Source: Stenogyne calaminthoides (Eukaryota; Streptophyta; Magnoliopsida; Lamiales; Lamiaceae). From it: a stretch of 64,000 nucleotides of DNA. Under the pieces are notes generated by a model, which did no database searches, was not told the origin of the DNA, and saw nothing but the letters and a program-made list of their open reading frames with translations. The translations under genes and the position numbers were made by a program. Shown piece by piece: positions 1 through 11,194 of this stretch; position 1 is the first letter of the stretch; every line of letters starts with the position of its first letter. The stretch lies in assembly GCA_037126765.1 (NCBI GenBank), contig JBBCBC010000007.1, positions 20,841,667-20,905,666 of the forward strand, read 5' to 3'.

Positions 1-569
1 CGAAAGATAAAATGACTTAATTTAAAAGATTCATCACATTATTAACAGTAACAACTTCATAAGTATGGGAATTCCGTGTCTACAGCAAACTCCGGCCCCT
101 CTCGATCATAACCTGAAAACATAAAACTGTAGGGGTGTGAGATAAAAATCTCAGTGGAATGGCCTGTACGCTGCTACACAGATTAGCAGTATCCTAGCAT
201 CAATTTTACCATATACATATACATATTGTATGCACGAGTTGTTCATGCCCATATGTATTCATACGACTATTATGTCGTAGGTACACACGAGTTTCTCATG
301 CCCATACCCTTAGGTACGCATGAGTTTCTCATGCCCATACCCTTAAGTACGCACGAGTTTCTCATGCCCATACCATATTCATATCGACTATTATGTCGTA
401 GGTACGCACGAGTTTCTGATGTCCATACCCTTAGGTACGCACGAGTTTTTGATGCCCATACCATATTCATGTCGACACAGTGGTCGTAGTATCATAGCGA
501 CTTACTAATACCGCAGAGGGCTTTAATTTCGTAAAAGTTTGCATAAAGATAACCATAGAATACACTAAC
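1..569 (-). repeat. Gypsy-1 3' LTR, distal segment
   Basis: First of three pieces of what I read as one long Gypsy LTR in minus orientation. The others are 2125-3366 and 10163-10465. The pieces become continuous once the solo LTR (570-2124) and Copia A1 (3367-10157), each with its duplicated target site, are removed. The left LTR end lies outside the window. The piece is AT-rich, has no gene and contains the tandem repeat at 230-478. That it is LTR is inferred from continuity with the LTR edge at 10465, because no second full LTR copy is available for comparison. Confidence 0.55.
230..478. repeat. tandem repeat, ~33-bp unit with longer higher-order unit
   Basis: Units of about 33 bp share the core CGAGTTTCTCATGCCCATAC. 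They follow one another from about 280, separated by CCTTAGGTACGCA. A longer unit containing TCGACTATTATGTCGTAGGT recurs near 260 and 385, so short units sit inside a larger duplication. The open frame across it simply reads the repeat and is not a gene. It lies inside the Gypsy-1 LTR. Confidence 0.85.
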
Positions 570-2124
570 TGTAGGTCCCAATTTTTGGAAAACCCATGTG
601 CGCGAAAGACTTGTGTAATGCATATAAAAATAGGGGTGAGGGCAGAGTGATTCAAATTTTTCGCTTTTAAGAACATGTGTGTTGTGTTTTGCTTATAATC
701 AAATGCATATGGCCAGTAAGAACATAAAGCAGTAAAGAACACACGATTTTATAGTGGTTCGGACGAAACCCATTCTACATCCACTCTTCCCTTAATACAG
801 GGGCACCTACTTAATCGACTTAACCGACGGGACTTATCTCCCTCACGGGATTGCCTACCCTCCCTTTCGGGATTGCTAGATGTTTACCGAGTTCACACTC
901 AAATGGGATTTATCTCCCTCACGGGATTGCCTACCCTCCCTTTTGGGATTGCTATATGTTTACCGAGTTCAAACTCAACCGATCCCAGAAATCAAAAACT
1001 AGAATCCCTAGTCTGAAATCTTGCGGTAACAAACTTAACCTAACTTTTGGGTTTGGGTAAAGATTTGTTTGGTTTCCAACTAGGTTGAGATTTTCCCGTA
1101 CAATTGTTTAGCCTCAATACTAAGGATGGGAAAATCTCGCTAAGCTTAGGATATTACATTTGTGCTTAGATCTAGGGTAGAACACTCTTGAATATATGCG
1201 TGTATTTCTTGCTCTGTGTTCTATGGTGGGAATGCTTGAGTATATGTCTTCTTAGCTCTGTAGCATCATTTGCCACATTCTCCACACTTCCACACTTAAT
1301 AATGAAGGAAGAACTTGTATTTATAGTGTGGATTTGAATGTTACCGTTGGAGAGAATCACATTCAAATCCATACTATTCTGTAGCTTTTTACAGCTTTTT
1401 CAGGCTTGTCGTCTTCCTCTCATTGGTCCACGTCAGCTGAATCTAACGACTATATTCTCCAGTTTCTTCTGAGTCTCAGGATCTTCAGTTCTATCTGAGC
1501 CTTGAGTTATTTGAGCCTTTCCGAGCCTTGAGTTATCGAGCCTTGAGGTTTCTTGATTGATTCGCCAAACTTCTCTTGGCCGGACCTTATGCGATCGGGT
1601 ATCTTGACACTTTCGGGCTTCTGCGAGTTCGGCTCTTCTAAATTCAAACATCGACCCTCGGGTCACATTATTTCAAAGCTATCGATTTCTTCTTTGCGAT
1701 CCGATCGATCGATCATTTCGATCGGATCAACAAATCTTCAAGTCACCATCTTAGGATAGCATCAGGTCAGTACATCAGGTTAGTATATCAGTTTATCATA
1801 TCTGATCTCGATCACGTCTGATCTTGATCAGTCTCATCTGCTCATCTTCTGATCTGCAACCTTCTCTTCTGATTTGCTGGCTTTAGCTTTTCTTCACATC
1901 GATTTGCCTGACTCATCGATTAACTCTGGAACTCATCTTCCTCATCGATCTCGTCGGTCTAATCTCTATGACCTCGTCTAATCTCGATCATCTTCTTCTG
2001 ATTCCGTGAGTTCCCCCTCAATTTGTTCTTTCGTTCCCCCTTAACTTGTTACCTGTAAATTAGCTTGAATAACACAAGTTGGTAATATTTTGACATAATT
2101 TATCAAAACTAAAATATCCCAACA
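570..2124 (-). mobile_element. solo LTR of Copia family B
   Basis: A single LTR with no internal region, flanked by the perfect 5-bp duplication CTAAC (565-569 and 2125-2129). Read on the minus strand it begins TGTTGGGATATTTTAG and ends near CCTACA. It aligns over its length with the three plus-strand LTRs at 58626-63275, including the TATA box, the block GAACCACTATAAAA and the stretch complementary to 59950-60070. LTR-LTR recombination that leaves one LTR and an intact duplication is the standard explanation. Apparent short ORFs inside are not genes. Confidence 0.93.
1318..1325 (-). promoter_or_regulatory. TATA box of solo LTR B
   Basis: TATAAATA on the minus strand, in the same context (CACACTATAAATACAAG) as in the family-B LTR at 59419-59426. 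It is the likely retrotransposon promoter. Activity is not known. Confidence 0.5.
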
Positions 2125-2129
2125 CTAAC

Positions 2130-3366
2130 AGTCCATGTAACATTAACAACTGCAATACAGATAGTGTCACCCACCTTTTGAACTTTTAAAGTAAAGTTAA
2201 ACTCTTTGAAAAAAAACGTGAGATGAGAGCGAAACATGGACGTCCGAGTTCTGGCCACACTTCACCTAGCACAGTTCCATAATTTAGTCTTATTCAGAAA
2301 TCATTAAGTTTTATCGAAGATTCATTCGTGAGTTTAACGGGGACGTTAAGCTCCATTCCTTATGGTTTTCACATTCAAAACATACACATAAGCATATCAT
2401 TTGCAAGTAACCAAAATAATTATAGAGAGTTGACTTCTAAGTGTTTGATTGATCAAACATTTCCATTTACCGAAAATAATCCAACGTTTTTTTTTTTTTT
2501 CAAAAATCTTTAACATGCTTTGGCTACTCATAAAAATCCAAAAAGTTACATGTAGGGACATATTGACATATAGAACATGTTCACTACTTGAAATTTCCAT
2601 AAAAGAAATCGATTAATTAAATTCTAATTTTTCATTTCAAACAGGCTGTTTAACTTGGAAAATTTTATTAAAATACTTTGGCCCTTAAATAAATTCTCCA
2701 AAAATTACAGTAGCTTCCCAATATCATATAGAATAAGTTTGTACCAAAATATAACCAATATTTTAGCTAAAAGTATAAGATATCAAGATTTGAATCCAGA
2801 ACAGGGGACTGAACATGCAGTTTTATAGCCAACACTTCAAAAATCCAAATAAAATACGAAAACATCGAAATAAAACGCAAACTTTTACAGATATGATCTT
2901 GATCAATTATATAATCTATCAAAAACAAGTATCATGTAAAAACATTCCCCCAAAGTCCTTTCCTATTCGTTTTCCCGAAACATAACACAAACCGATCAGT
3001 TTTCTTGCAAGATTTGTAACTAATAAACCATATATCCAAAAATTACTAAATTTTATCATGTGTCAGGAGACGTCAACTAGAACATTACATAAAAATTTCA
3101 TAATTTTATAAGTAGCCGATAATTATATAAAAATCGTACAAGCTCACTGATTTTCTTACCCTGATTGAGCTTTTGAACTTTAAACACTTAGAACCCCTTG
3201 AGAAAACTTGATAGGAGTGTTGAATGAATTTGATGATTTTTGAGAATGAAGAGGGACCAATTATCCCATGTGACATAATACATTAAATATTAATAAATAT
3301 TAAGTTATAGTTAGTTAAAATAATACTAAGAGTGTAAGAGGGAAATTTTGGTTTTTTTTTTCTTTT
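2130..3366 (-). repeat. Gypsy-1 3' LTR, middle segment
   Basis: AT-rich sequence between the solo LTR and Copia A1. It has no credible gene and includes a T-rich run at 2487-2500. Its right end, CTTTT at 3362-3366, is the A1 target and is repeated at 10158-10162, so the sequence resumes at 10163. Confidence 0.5.
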
Positions 3367-4218
3367 TGTTGGGAGATGAATTTAATAAAGATATGATTTT
3401 GATTAGATCCCAAAACCCCTGAGTATGAAACTGAAGTTTCTGAAGTTTCAGTATGAAACGAAGAAATCAAGTCTCAAAGGAGAAATCGAGATATCAAGAC
3501 TCAAGATGAAATCGAGATATCAAGACTAAAAGATGAAATCGAGATATCAAGACTCAAGATGAAATCGAGGAATCAAGACTCAAAGATGAAGACTCAAGAT
3601 ATCGATGAAGATATCTATGAAGACTAAGAAGACGCTGAAGACTCAGAAGACCCTGAAGACCTCAAGACTCTCAAGACTCAAGACTCGTAAGATGTAAGAT
3701 CAAGAATCAAGATCAAGAATATCAAGGCACAAGAATTCATCAAGAGTAAGAATGCATCAATGCTCAAGATAAACCTGAATGTTCCGAGGCACTGAACATA
3801 TCTATCTGAAGGATGCAATACTGAGAAGATCGCGATTCCTTAGAAAAATAGATATTTGCCAAGACATTCAAATGCAGACAAAAGGAACTAAGACAAAGTG
3901 TTAAGGTTATATCACTCAGAGATTGTAACCAAAAGAGTCGTTGAGTTGTCTACCTTTAACTGGAGACAAAAGTCAAAAAGAGGAAGACAACCTTTGTACC
4001 ATCGACATCGACAAATGACAGTCCTTTGAAAAAATGTCGGAAGTACCAAGTTCGATCGCAAAAAAAAAATGAAGAACGGCTACATAAAAGGCTATTGCCT
4101 AAAACGTGTTAGGGAGTGTCAAACCCTAAATATAGCCGTTTCTCAGACACCATAAGAGGAAACCCACGAAGCTATCTCTCCAACGGATAGTTTTTTAAGA
4201 GTGACCTTGGTGTATGCC

Positions 4219-4226
4219 TATAAATA
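4219..4226 (+). promoter_or_regulatory. TATA box of A1 5' LTR
   Basis: TATAAATA in the context GTGTATGCCTATAAATAC. The same motif and context occur in the other family-A LTRs (12304-12311 minus, 25872-25879 plus, 36704-36711 plus). This conservation supports it as the core promoter of the family, with transcription expected to begin about 30 bp downstream. Confidence 0.6.
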
Positions 4227-5277
4227 CTTGTGACCTTCTACATTGAAAGGTTACGGGAAATTTGTAAGCAACTCAAGAGCTCAAACTTATTATTGCAAGT
4301 TGAAGCACTCGAAAACCCAAGAATTTCCCAAGTGCTTTAAATCGAAGAGAGCTCATTCAACTAAGCCTAGCTTGATAAGATATATCCAAAGCTTAGTCGA
4401 GATATCCTAGCCTTTGCATTGTTCTTTATTGTAAAGGATATCTCATCCTAGTTGGAAACCAACCAAGAAACCCCAAACCCTTTGTAAGGTAGTTTGAGTG
4501 TGATTGTTGGTGAGATTGGAGTTGTAAAGAGTGAGTAAACTACATTGAGGTAGTCAGAAAGCTCTAGAGGAGAAGTTAGTAAGCTACTCGTGGTAGTCTG
4601 AAAGCTTGTGTGAGTTGAGTAAGTAAACTACAGAGGTAGTCAGAAAGCTCAAGGTCGGGTTGAGTAAGTAAACTACAGCGATAGTCAGAAAACTCAGGGC
4701 CGAGTTGAGTAAGTAAACTACAGAGGTAGTCAGAAAGCTCAAGGAAGTGATTAGTGAATTTCTCTGAAGAGATGAGAGAGAGTGGACGTAGGAGCTTGAG
4801 TCTCTGAACCACTATAAATTGTTGTGTTCTTTGCTTTCTGTTTTGCTTTGCTTAACTGTTGCATATTTTCTGAAAGCATATTTTCACTGACATTTCAGTC
4901 GGAATCAATCCACTGAAAGTTGCATATAAATTGAAACACAGCCTAATCACTATTCCATTAAAGGAAGGTTTTCAGCAAAAGCTTAAAACGAGTATAAACT
5001 AAGGGCCAACCATTCCGCACATCTAAGTAGCTATAATAGATAGTTACCAAACTGAACTTACTCTTCTGAGGGTTCAGTAAGTTAGTTATCTAATCCAAGC
5101 AACTCAGGATCTCTGAAAACTCAGGACTCAGTTGGGATTATCTGAGGTATCTAAAAGCAGCTCAGGATCACTGTCTCAGATAGACTTTGACTCGGAGCAA
5201 TTTGTGCTTCTCAGGACCAAATCATCGAGACAACGACCCCAAGCCGACCTCGAGAAGAAAAGTTTTAAAAACACTGA

Positions 5278-5304
5278 ACACGTGTATTTCCCCCATACAC
5301 GTGT
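5278..5304 (+). promoter_or_regulatory. conserved U5 hairpin with paired ACACGTGT
   Basis: ACACGTGTAT and ATACACGTGT form a perfect 10-bp inverted repeat around a C-rich loop. The same structure stands just before the 3' end of every family-A LTR here (near 10105, 11225, 23935, 26905 and 37770) with a loop C-run of variable length. Each arm has the palindrome CACGTG, the G-box core for plant bZIP/bHLH factors. Its role, whether DNA-level element or RNA hairpin in U5, is unknown. Confidence 0.7.
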
Positions 5305-5332
5305 AAGACTCGTTTGCACCGGGACCAACAAG

Positions 5333-5344
5333 TGGTATCAGAGC
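5333..5344 (+). other. primer-binding site (tRNA-iMet), A1
   Basis: TGGTATCAGAGC, the complement of the 3' end of plant initiator tRNA-Met. It lies two bases after the 5' LTR and is where minus-strand DNA synthesis would start. Confidence 0.93.
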
Positions 5345-5455
5345 AGTGGTTCAACTTGACCACCTGCTTTGTTGACCTAAGTTTTATTTTCTAAAAATAC
5401 TTGTGGTCTATCTGAACTGATCTTATTTGCTGAATTCTTAAAAGACTCAGATAAA

Positions 5456-7063
5456 GTGTCTTCTAAGAAACTTCCCATGTTCTCAGTGGAGAACTATGAT
5501 TTATGGAGACTGAGAATGCAGGCACATCTGTATTCTAAACATGAACGAATGTGGAGAGTGGTCTCTGAAGGGCCATTCCAATTTACTGTGGTGAATCCCA
5601 GAGGAACAGAAAATGAGAGAAACAATCCTAGAGCAGAATTTCCTAAGTCTGATGACCAACTGACTCCTGAGGAGAGGAAGTTAGTCAATCTAGACTATAT
5701 TACTAAAGACACACTATACAGTACAATTGATGATGGTGTGATGGGAATGATCTCTCACTGTAATACTGCAAAAGAAATTTGGGATACACTAGCTGTAATG
5801 TGCCAAGGCACAGATCATATCAAGGAAAACAAACTTTCAGTTGCAATTGGAAAGTTTGATAGTTTTGAAATGGATGAAGGTGAATCTATAGACAAATTGG
5901 AAGTCAGATTCACTGGTATTATGAATGATCTAAATGCACTTGGAAAGAAATATCCACAAAGAGAAGTTGCATTGAAAATTCTTAGAGGTCTTTCTAAGAA
6001 ATGGGATATACATGTAGTGGTGATTGAAAACACCAAAAACATTAATTCAATGCCCTACCAACAAGCCTTCTCTGAGCTGAAGGCCTATGAGTTCGTAATT
6101 GATAAGAAATCTAAAAAGGCTGACAGCAAAGATGATTCATCATCTAGTAAAAATGTGGCTTTTAAAGCCAAAGATAAAACCTGTAAAACTAGAGAGTCTG
6201 AGAACTCCCTTGCTTAAAATAAGGATGAACTTGAGGATAAGCTAGCACTGATGGCAAGGAGGTTTGAAAGACTTAATAGTCGATATGGAAAATACAAAAA
6301 CTATTACAGGAATCAAAGGTACCAGAAGAAACCTGAGGACAAATCAACTGAGAAGAAGAAGGACCTGAAAGCTGAGGGATCTTCATCCAAAAGGAAGGAC
6401 TCCAAGTCCAAAGAAGAAAGTGATCAGGATGATGATGCCAACAGATACTATAGTTGCCAAAAGAAAGGTCACTTCCAGTATGATTGTCCAGATCTGAGTG
6501 CTAAGGAGAGGAGAGAAAGGCAAGCTAAAAGAGACAAGAAGTTCTCTAGCAAAAAGGCCATGGTTGTAGAAGAAGAACATTCTGAGGAGGGATCTAGCTC
6601 TTCAGATGAAATATTCTCAGACAGTGAAAGTGATGACATCTGTCTGATGGCCATTGAGGAGGTAAACTCTTCTTTCTCTGTTGTTGCTCCTACACTAGCA
6701 CAAGAGTTGTCAAGTTCAACTGTAAACAGTCATTTTGACCTGATGGATTCTTTTGAGAGTCTAATGAAGGACTATGCTGTTTTACAAGAACTGCTAAATG
6801 AAACTCAAGAGCAGAATAAAGAACTGAAAGCTGAAAATCTAAAATGGAAAGACTCTAGCAATACTGAAATCACTTCTCAATTAATTGGAGCTACTGATGA
6901 ACTGGATGTTCTGAAAGTACAACTCTCAGAGAAAGAGAAGTTGATAGTGACCCTAATTGAAAAGCTAGAGAAATCCACTGAAGAGATTCAATCGATCGTA
7001 ACTAAGTTCAATGACCTCTCCGAGAAGCATGAAACTCTCTATAGAAATGTGAGGATAGCATGA
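5456..7063 (+). pseudogene. gag: A1 gag, broken
   Basis: Capsid protein gene of a Copia element. The N-terminal part (LPMFSVENYDLWRLRMQAHL) and the region around residues 60-200 match the UBN2-type gag family. A CCHC zinc knuckle lies near 6445-6490, followed by an acidic serine-rich tail and a coiled-coil-like stretch. Three lesions are visible. The start codon is GTG where A2 (minus, 23782) and A3 (27091) have ATG. An in-frame TAA at 6215-6217 splits the gene, and the frame continues unchanged to 7063. The first knuckle cysteine is tyrosine (YYSCQKKGHFQYDC) where A2 has CYNC. Translation should therefore fail, although the reading frame is otherwise long and clean. Confidence 0.88.
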
Positions 7064-7984
7064 AGAAAAGCTAACTCTATTAAATAACGCATCTAAAGTA
7101 ATAAATGAAATTGAGTTACCGGAGATCTGTCACTATAAAAATCTGGATTGGGATACATTCGAGGGGAACCTCACAAGGTCATCTGAATGCTGCATCAAGT
7201 AGCAAGAAGACAATCTTTGTAAAATCAGTGGCACCCACACTTCAAAATGAAGAAATGCCCAAGGTTGTAGACATGGGAAAAGGACCCATGGTTTCAGTAA
7301 AACTGAATGATCAGGTAGGAAAGCCCAAACCTCAGGTGAAGGCTAGAAAACCCGCACTTTCGATTGGAAAATTTCGAGCAAGTACTTCAAAGCCTCGGAC
7401 TAAGAATGCAAACTGAAAAGGATGCGCCTTTGAACCATCGAGAGGAATCTTCGGAAGAGAAACACAAGCAGAGACATTCTCAGACCAAGTCCTAAAAGAG
7501 ACCAAGTCCTAAGTATCTTGAACCAAAGAAAGGTTACCCAAACGAAGTCAACAAAAGCCAAAGCAAATGAACAAAAACAAAAGGCTGAACAAAGAAAAAT
7601 TCAAAAGCCCATGTTCATGCTAAGACTAGCACTCATACACAGGAAACTGCTAAGGCACCCAGAGTAGTAAATGTGTATGTAGATGTTTATGGAAGACAGA
7701 TCAGCCACTCTAAAGTAATTAGAGTTGTCAGGCAGATTTGGATTCCGAAAGGTACAGCTAACCTTGTAGGACCATACACAAATTGGGTACCTAAAATTGA
7801 TCTATTTTGAGGGGAGGAAAACAAGGGCACTTTGGTGATTAAAGATCACATAAGATCGATGAGTTTGAGAGAAAAAGCCCCCGATGATGTATGGTATCTT
7901 GACGGTGGATGCTCAAGACATATATGGAGATTCAAGAAGATACTAAATTGACTATGTTGAACAAAGAGGCCCTCGAGATCACTT
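7064..7984 (+). pseudogene. A1 gag tail and protease region, degenerate
   Basis: Links gag to integrase in several frames. The piece 7105-7416 holds the lysine/proline-rich segment around EMPKVVDMGKGPMVSV, which recurs in A3 at 27370 and on the minus strand near 21900. The protease active-site region is at 7888-7920 and reads VWYLDGGCSRH, where an aspartic protease needs Asp-Ser/Thr-Gly. A2 has DKG at the same place, so no copy here shows a normal active site. The site overlaps a CAG, a context that looks unreliable in this sequence. Confidence 0.75.
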
Positions 7985-8884
7985 TTGGAGATAACTCAAG
8001 GGGATGATGAAGGATATGGAACTTTGAAAATAAAATCAGTTCATATCCATGGTGTTTCATATGTATCTGGATTGAAGCATAACTTGCTTTCAATAAGCCA
8101 ATTCTGTGATAAGGGTTTTAATGTTGAGTTCTCTAAGAACTTATGTTATGTGAAAGATAATACATCACAGAAAGTATTACTGACTGGTACTAGAAAAGGA
8201 AATGTGTATCATGCTGATTGGAGTTCAACTACTAAAGATACATGTTTGGTTGCTAAAAGTTCCACAGATACCAGTTGGTTATGGCATAAAAGAATGAATC
8301 ACCTGAATTTCAAAACCCTGAATAAGCTTGCAAGATTAGCTCTTGTGAGAGGGTTGCCTAATGAAGTGTTCAGCAAGGAACATATTTGTGATGCGTGCCA
8401 AAAAGGAAAACAAATTAGAGCATCATTTAAAAGTAAAGTAGATGTTTCTACTGAAAGAATACTTCAGTTGTTGCATATGGATCTTTTTGGTCCTATAACA
8501 CCAGTGAGCACCAATGGCAGGAAATACACACTAGTAGTAGTTGATGACTACTCAAGATATACTTGGGTTATATTCTTACTCAGTAAGAAAGAGACTCAGA
8601 TAAAGCTACCAGAATTACTGAAAAGGCTCAGTCTTGAGAAAAATCTGAGTGTGGTCAAAATCAGATCTAACAAGGGAACTGAATTTATAAACCATATTAT
8701 ATCTGATTACTGTGCAGCAAATGGAATTACTCATGAAACATCAGCTGCAAGGACCCCTCAACAAAATGGTGTTGCTGAAAGAAGGAACATGACTCTTAAA
8801 GAAGCTGCAAGGACAATGATAGCTGAAGCTGATATTCCTAAAAGATTTTGGGCTGAAGCTGTCAACACTGCATGCTATTCTCAT
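7985..8884 (+). pseudogene. A1 integrase, truncated
   Basis: The reading frame carries the GAG-pre-integrase/zinc region (WLWHKRMNHLNF, with the cysteine pair CDACQKGK) and then the integrase core. The first catalytic Asp is in LLHMDLFGP (about residue 160) and the Glu in PQQNGVAERR. The second catalytic Asp is replaced by Asn (IRSNKGTEF) where A3 has IRSDKGTEF. Homology stops at about 8884 inside the post-core region, where the sequence switches to 3' LTR. The last 15 or so codons of the open frame (to 8929) are read from LTR. An inactive integrase is expected if the sequence is right. Confidence 0.9.
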
Positions 8885-10157
8885 TGTGAAGACCGGCTAC
8901 ATAAAAGGTTATTGCCTAAAACGTGTTAGGGAGTGTCAAACCCTAAATATAGCCGTTTCTCAGACACCATAAGAGGAAACCCACGAAGCTATCTCTCCAA
9001 TGGATAGTTTTTTAAGAGTGACCTTGGTGTATGCCTATAAATACTTGTGACCTTCTACATTGAAAGGTTACGGGAAATTTGTAAGCAACTCAAGAGCTCA
9101 AACTTATTATTGCAAGTTGAAGCACTCAAAAACCCAAGAATTTCCCAAGTGCTTTAAATCGAAGAGAGCTCATTCAACTAAGCCTAGCTTGATAAGATAT
9201 ATCCAAAGCTTAGTCGAGATATCCTAGCCTTTGCATTGTTCTTTATTGTAAAGGATATCTCATCCTAGTTGGAAACCAACCAAGAAACCCCAAACCCTTT
9301 GTAAGGTAGTTTGAGTGTGATTGTTGGTGAGATTAGAGTTGTAAAGAGTGAGTAAACTACATTGAGGTAGTCAGAAAGCTCTAGAGGAGAAGTTAGTAAG
9401 CTACTCGTGGTAGTCTGAAAGCTTGTGTGAGTTGAGTAAGTAAACTACAGAGGTAGTCAGAAAGCTCAAGGTCGGGTTGAGTAAGTAAACTACAAATGAT
9501 AGTCGTAAAACTTCGAGGGGCCGAGTTGAGTAAGTAAACTACAGAGGTAGTCAGAAAGCTCAAGGAAGTGATTAGTGAATTTCTCTGAAGAGATCAGAGA
9601 GATTGGACGTAGGAGCTTGAGTCTCTGAACCACTATAAATTGTTGTGTTCTTTGCTTTCTGTTTTGCTTTGCTTAACTGTTGCATATTTTCTGAAAGCAT
9701 ATTTTCACTGACATTTCAGTTGGAATCAATCCACTGAAAGTTGCATATAAATTGAATCACAGCCTAATCACTATTCCATTAAAGGAAGGTTTTCAGTAAA
9801 AGCTTAAAACGAGTATAAACTAAGGGCCAACCATTCCGCACATCTGAGTAGCTAGAACAGATAGTTACCAAACTAAACTTACTCTTCTGAGGGTTCAGTA
9901 AGTTAGTTATCTGATCCAAGCAACTCAGGATCTCTGAAAACTTCGAGGACTCGGTTGGGATTATCGAGGTATCCGAAAGCGATTTCGGGATCCTTTGTCT
10001 CAGATAGACTTTGACTCAGAGCGATTTGTCCTTCTCAGGACCAAATCATCAGGACAACCTGACCCAAGCTGACCTCAGTGAGAAAAGTTTTAAAAAACTT
10101 AACACGTGTATTCCCCCCTCCATACACGTGTAAGACTCATTTGCACCGGGACCAACA
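8885..10157 (+). repeat. A1 3' LTR, 5'-truncated
   Basis: About 1,270 bp equal to 4070-5330 of the 5' LTR, including the TATA box, the GTAAACTACAGAGGTAGTC repeats and the terminal hairpin. It ends CCAACA at 10157, directly followed by the CTTTT duplication. Short altered blocks at about 9490-9510 and 9935-10085 are of the CAG/CTG-to-CG kind. Confidence 0.93.
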
Positions 10158-10162
10158 CTTTT

Positions 10163-10465
10163 TTTTCAAATTACACATACTAATAAAGAACGATTATAAA
10201 CATAGTTGGACTATCATTTGGCAATCCGATTTTATTTTGACGATACAGGATTTTCGTCATCGGATTTTGATTTTGAGAAATATTTTATTAATCAAACCTT
10301 TGAACTTATTTATTTTCGTATAGTGCTACGAGTGCTTCAGGCTCAGATTGCTCGTTTCGTCCTCCTGAAAATAAAATTCTTGAAACAAAATTCATCTCAC
10401 ATTAGAATAAAATTAAACATTTAAACTTCCCTTAAAACCTCGTATTTTTGGTTCGGGGTATTACA
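10163..10465 (-). repeat. Gypsy-1 3' LTR, proximal segment
   Basis: On the minus strand the LTR would begin at 10465 with TGTAATACCCCGAACC, a start typical of plant chromovirus LTRs. It lies directly downstream of the chromodomain remnant. The segment continues at 3366 and leftward once A1 is removed. No clean polypurine tract is visible next to it. Confidence 0.65.
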
Positions 10466-11189
10466 TCCTTACACACTTAACGGAATTTCATCCCCGAAAT
10501 TCACTTTCTCATTCCTGTTAAGGCATTAGGGTACTTTGCTAGGATTTCGTCTTCCCTTTCCCATGTAGCTTCCTCTTTTCCATGCCTACTCCATTGAACT
10601 AAAACCAAAGATATCTCTCGATTTCTTAAGATATGGATTTAATTCCTAATATGGTCGTTGGTATTTCCTCGTGAGTTAGATCTCGTCCTAACTCTAAATC
10701 CTCAAAATTGACGACATGATCCTGATCACCCATGTATTTCCTGACTGTAAAACATGGAACACATTGTGCACTTGAGATAACTCAGGCGGTAAAGCCAAAC
10801 GATAAGCAACATTTCCCACTTTGTCTAGAATATCAAAAGGTCCCACATAACGGGGTTTCAATTTTCCTCTTTTACCGAATCGAATCAAACCCTTCATCGG
10901 TGCAACTTTAAGAAACACTTTCTCTCCAACTTCAAAATGTAGATCCTTTCTCCGAGTATCGGCATACGATTTATGACGATCTTGTGTTGTCTTGATTCTC
11001 CCTCTGACCCTTGAAATGACTTCTACTGATTTCTCCACAAGTTCGGGTCCTAAAATTTTACGAACTCCAACTTCATCCCAACAAATTGGCGACCTGCATT
11101 TTTTTTTTCCGTAGAGCGCTTCAAACGGTGACATTTGTATTGTGGCTTGGTAACTATTGTTGTAGGCAAATTCCACTAATGGAAGGTGA
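10466..11189 (-). pseudogene. Gypsy-1 integrase C-terminus and chromodomain remnant
   Basis: Continues the integrase at 38840-39337. Joined across the A2 insertion, the frame runs on without loss, as expected for a simple target duplication. The clear frame 10694-11176 has PLVEFAYNNSYQ followed by the C-terminal GPF/Y-like segment (KPRYVGPFDILDKVGNVAYRL) and LSQVHNVFHV. Beyond a frameshift near 10745, other frames still show HGKEEATWERED, the end of a chromodomain, at about 10530-10600. This makes Gypsy-1 a chromovirus. The long LTRs suggest the Tekay/Del group, which is inference. Confidence 0.85.
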
Positions 11190-11194
11190 GTTTC

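Larger units (their letters stand above)
3367..5330 (+). repeat. A1 5' LTR
   Basis: 1,964 bp, from TGTTGGGAG to GGGACCAACA. It is followed two bases later by the primer-binding site. It carries a TATA box at 4219, repeated GTAAACTACAGAGGTAGTC units (about 4545-4740), the block GTGGACGTAGGAGC with GAACCACTATAAA near 4780, and a CACGTG-containing hairpin at 5278-5304. The left 700 bp is rich in altered CAG/CTG sites. Confidence 0.95.
3367..10157 (+). mobile_element. Copia A1, internally deleted LTR retrotransposon
   Basis: Begins TGTTGGGAGATG and ends CACCGGGACCAACA, flanked by the 5-bp duplication CTTTT (3362-3366, 10158-10162). Order: 5' LTR, initiator-Met primer-binding site, gag, protease region, integrase up to about 8884, then directly a 3' LTR lacking roughly its first 700 bp. 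RT, RNase H, ORF-X, the polypurine tract and the 3' LTR start are absent. The intact duplication shows the loss happened inside the element after insertion, or that a defective copy was mobilised by another element. Gag-pol order integrase before RT, seen in A3, makes it Ty1/Copia. Long LTRs, a gag with a coiled tail and an extra 3' ORF in its relatives suggest the SIRE/Maximus lineage, which is inference. Confidence 0.95.

Noticed and set aside
226..489. 87-codon ORF with repeated HEFLMPIP
   Set aside because: It is only the translation of the tandem repeat inside the Gypsy-1 LTR; the complementary strand is equally open.
4576..4812. ORFs with repeated SDYLCSLLTQ
   Set aside because: Reads the short repeats (GTAAACTACAGAGGTAGTC) of the family-A LTR; the same frame appears at 24433-24657 in another LTR and is not protein-coding.
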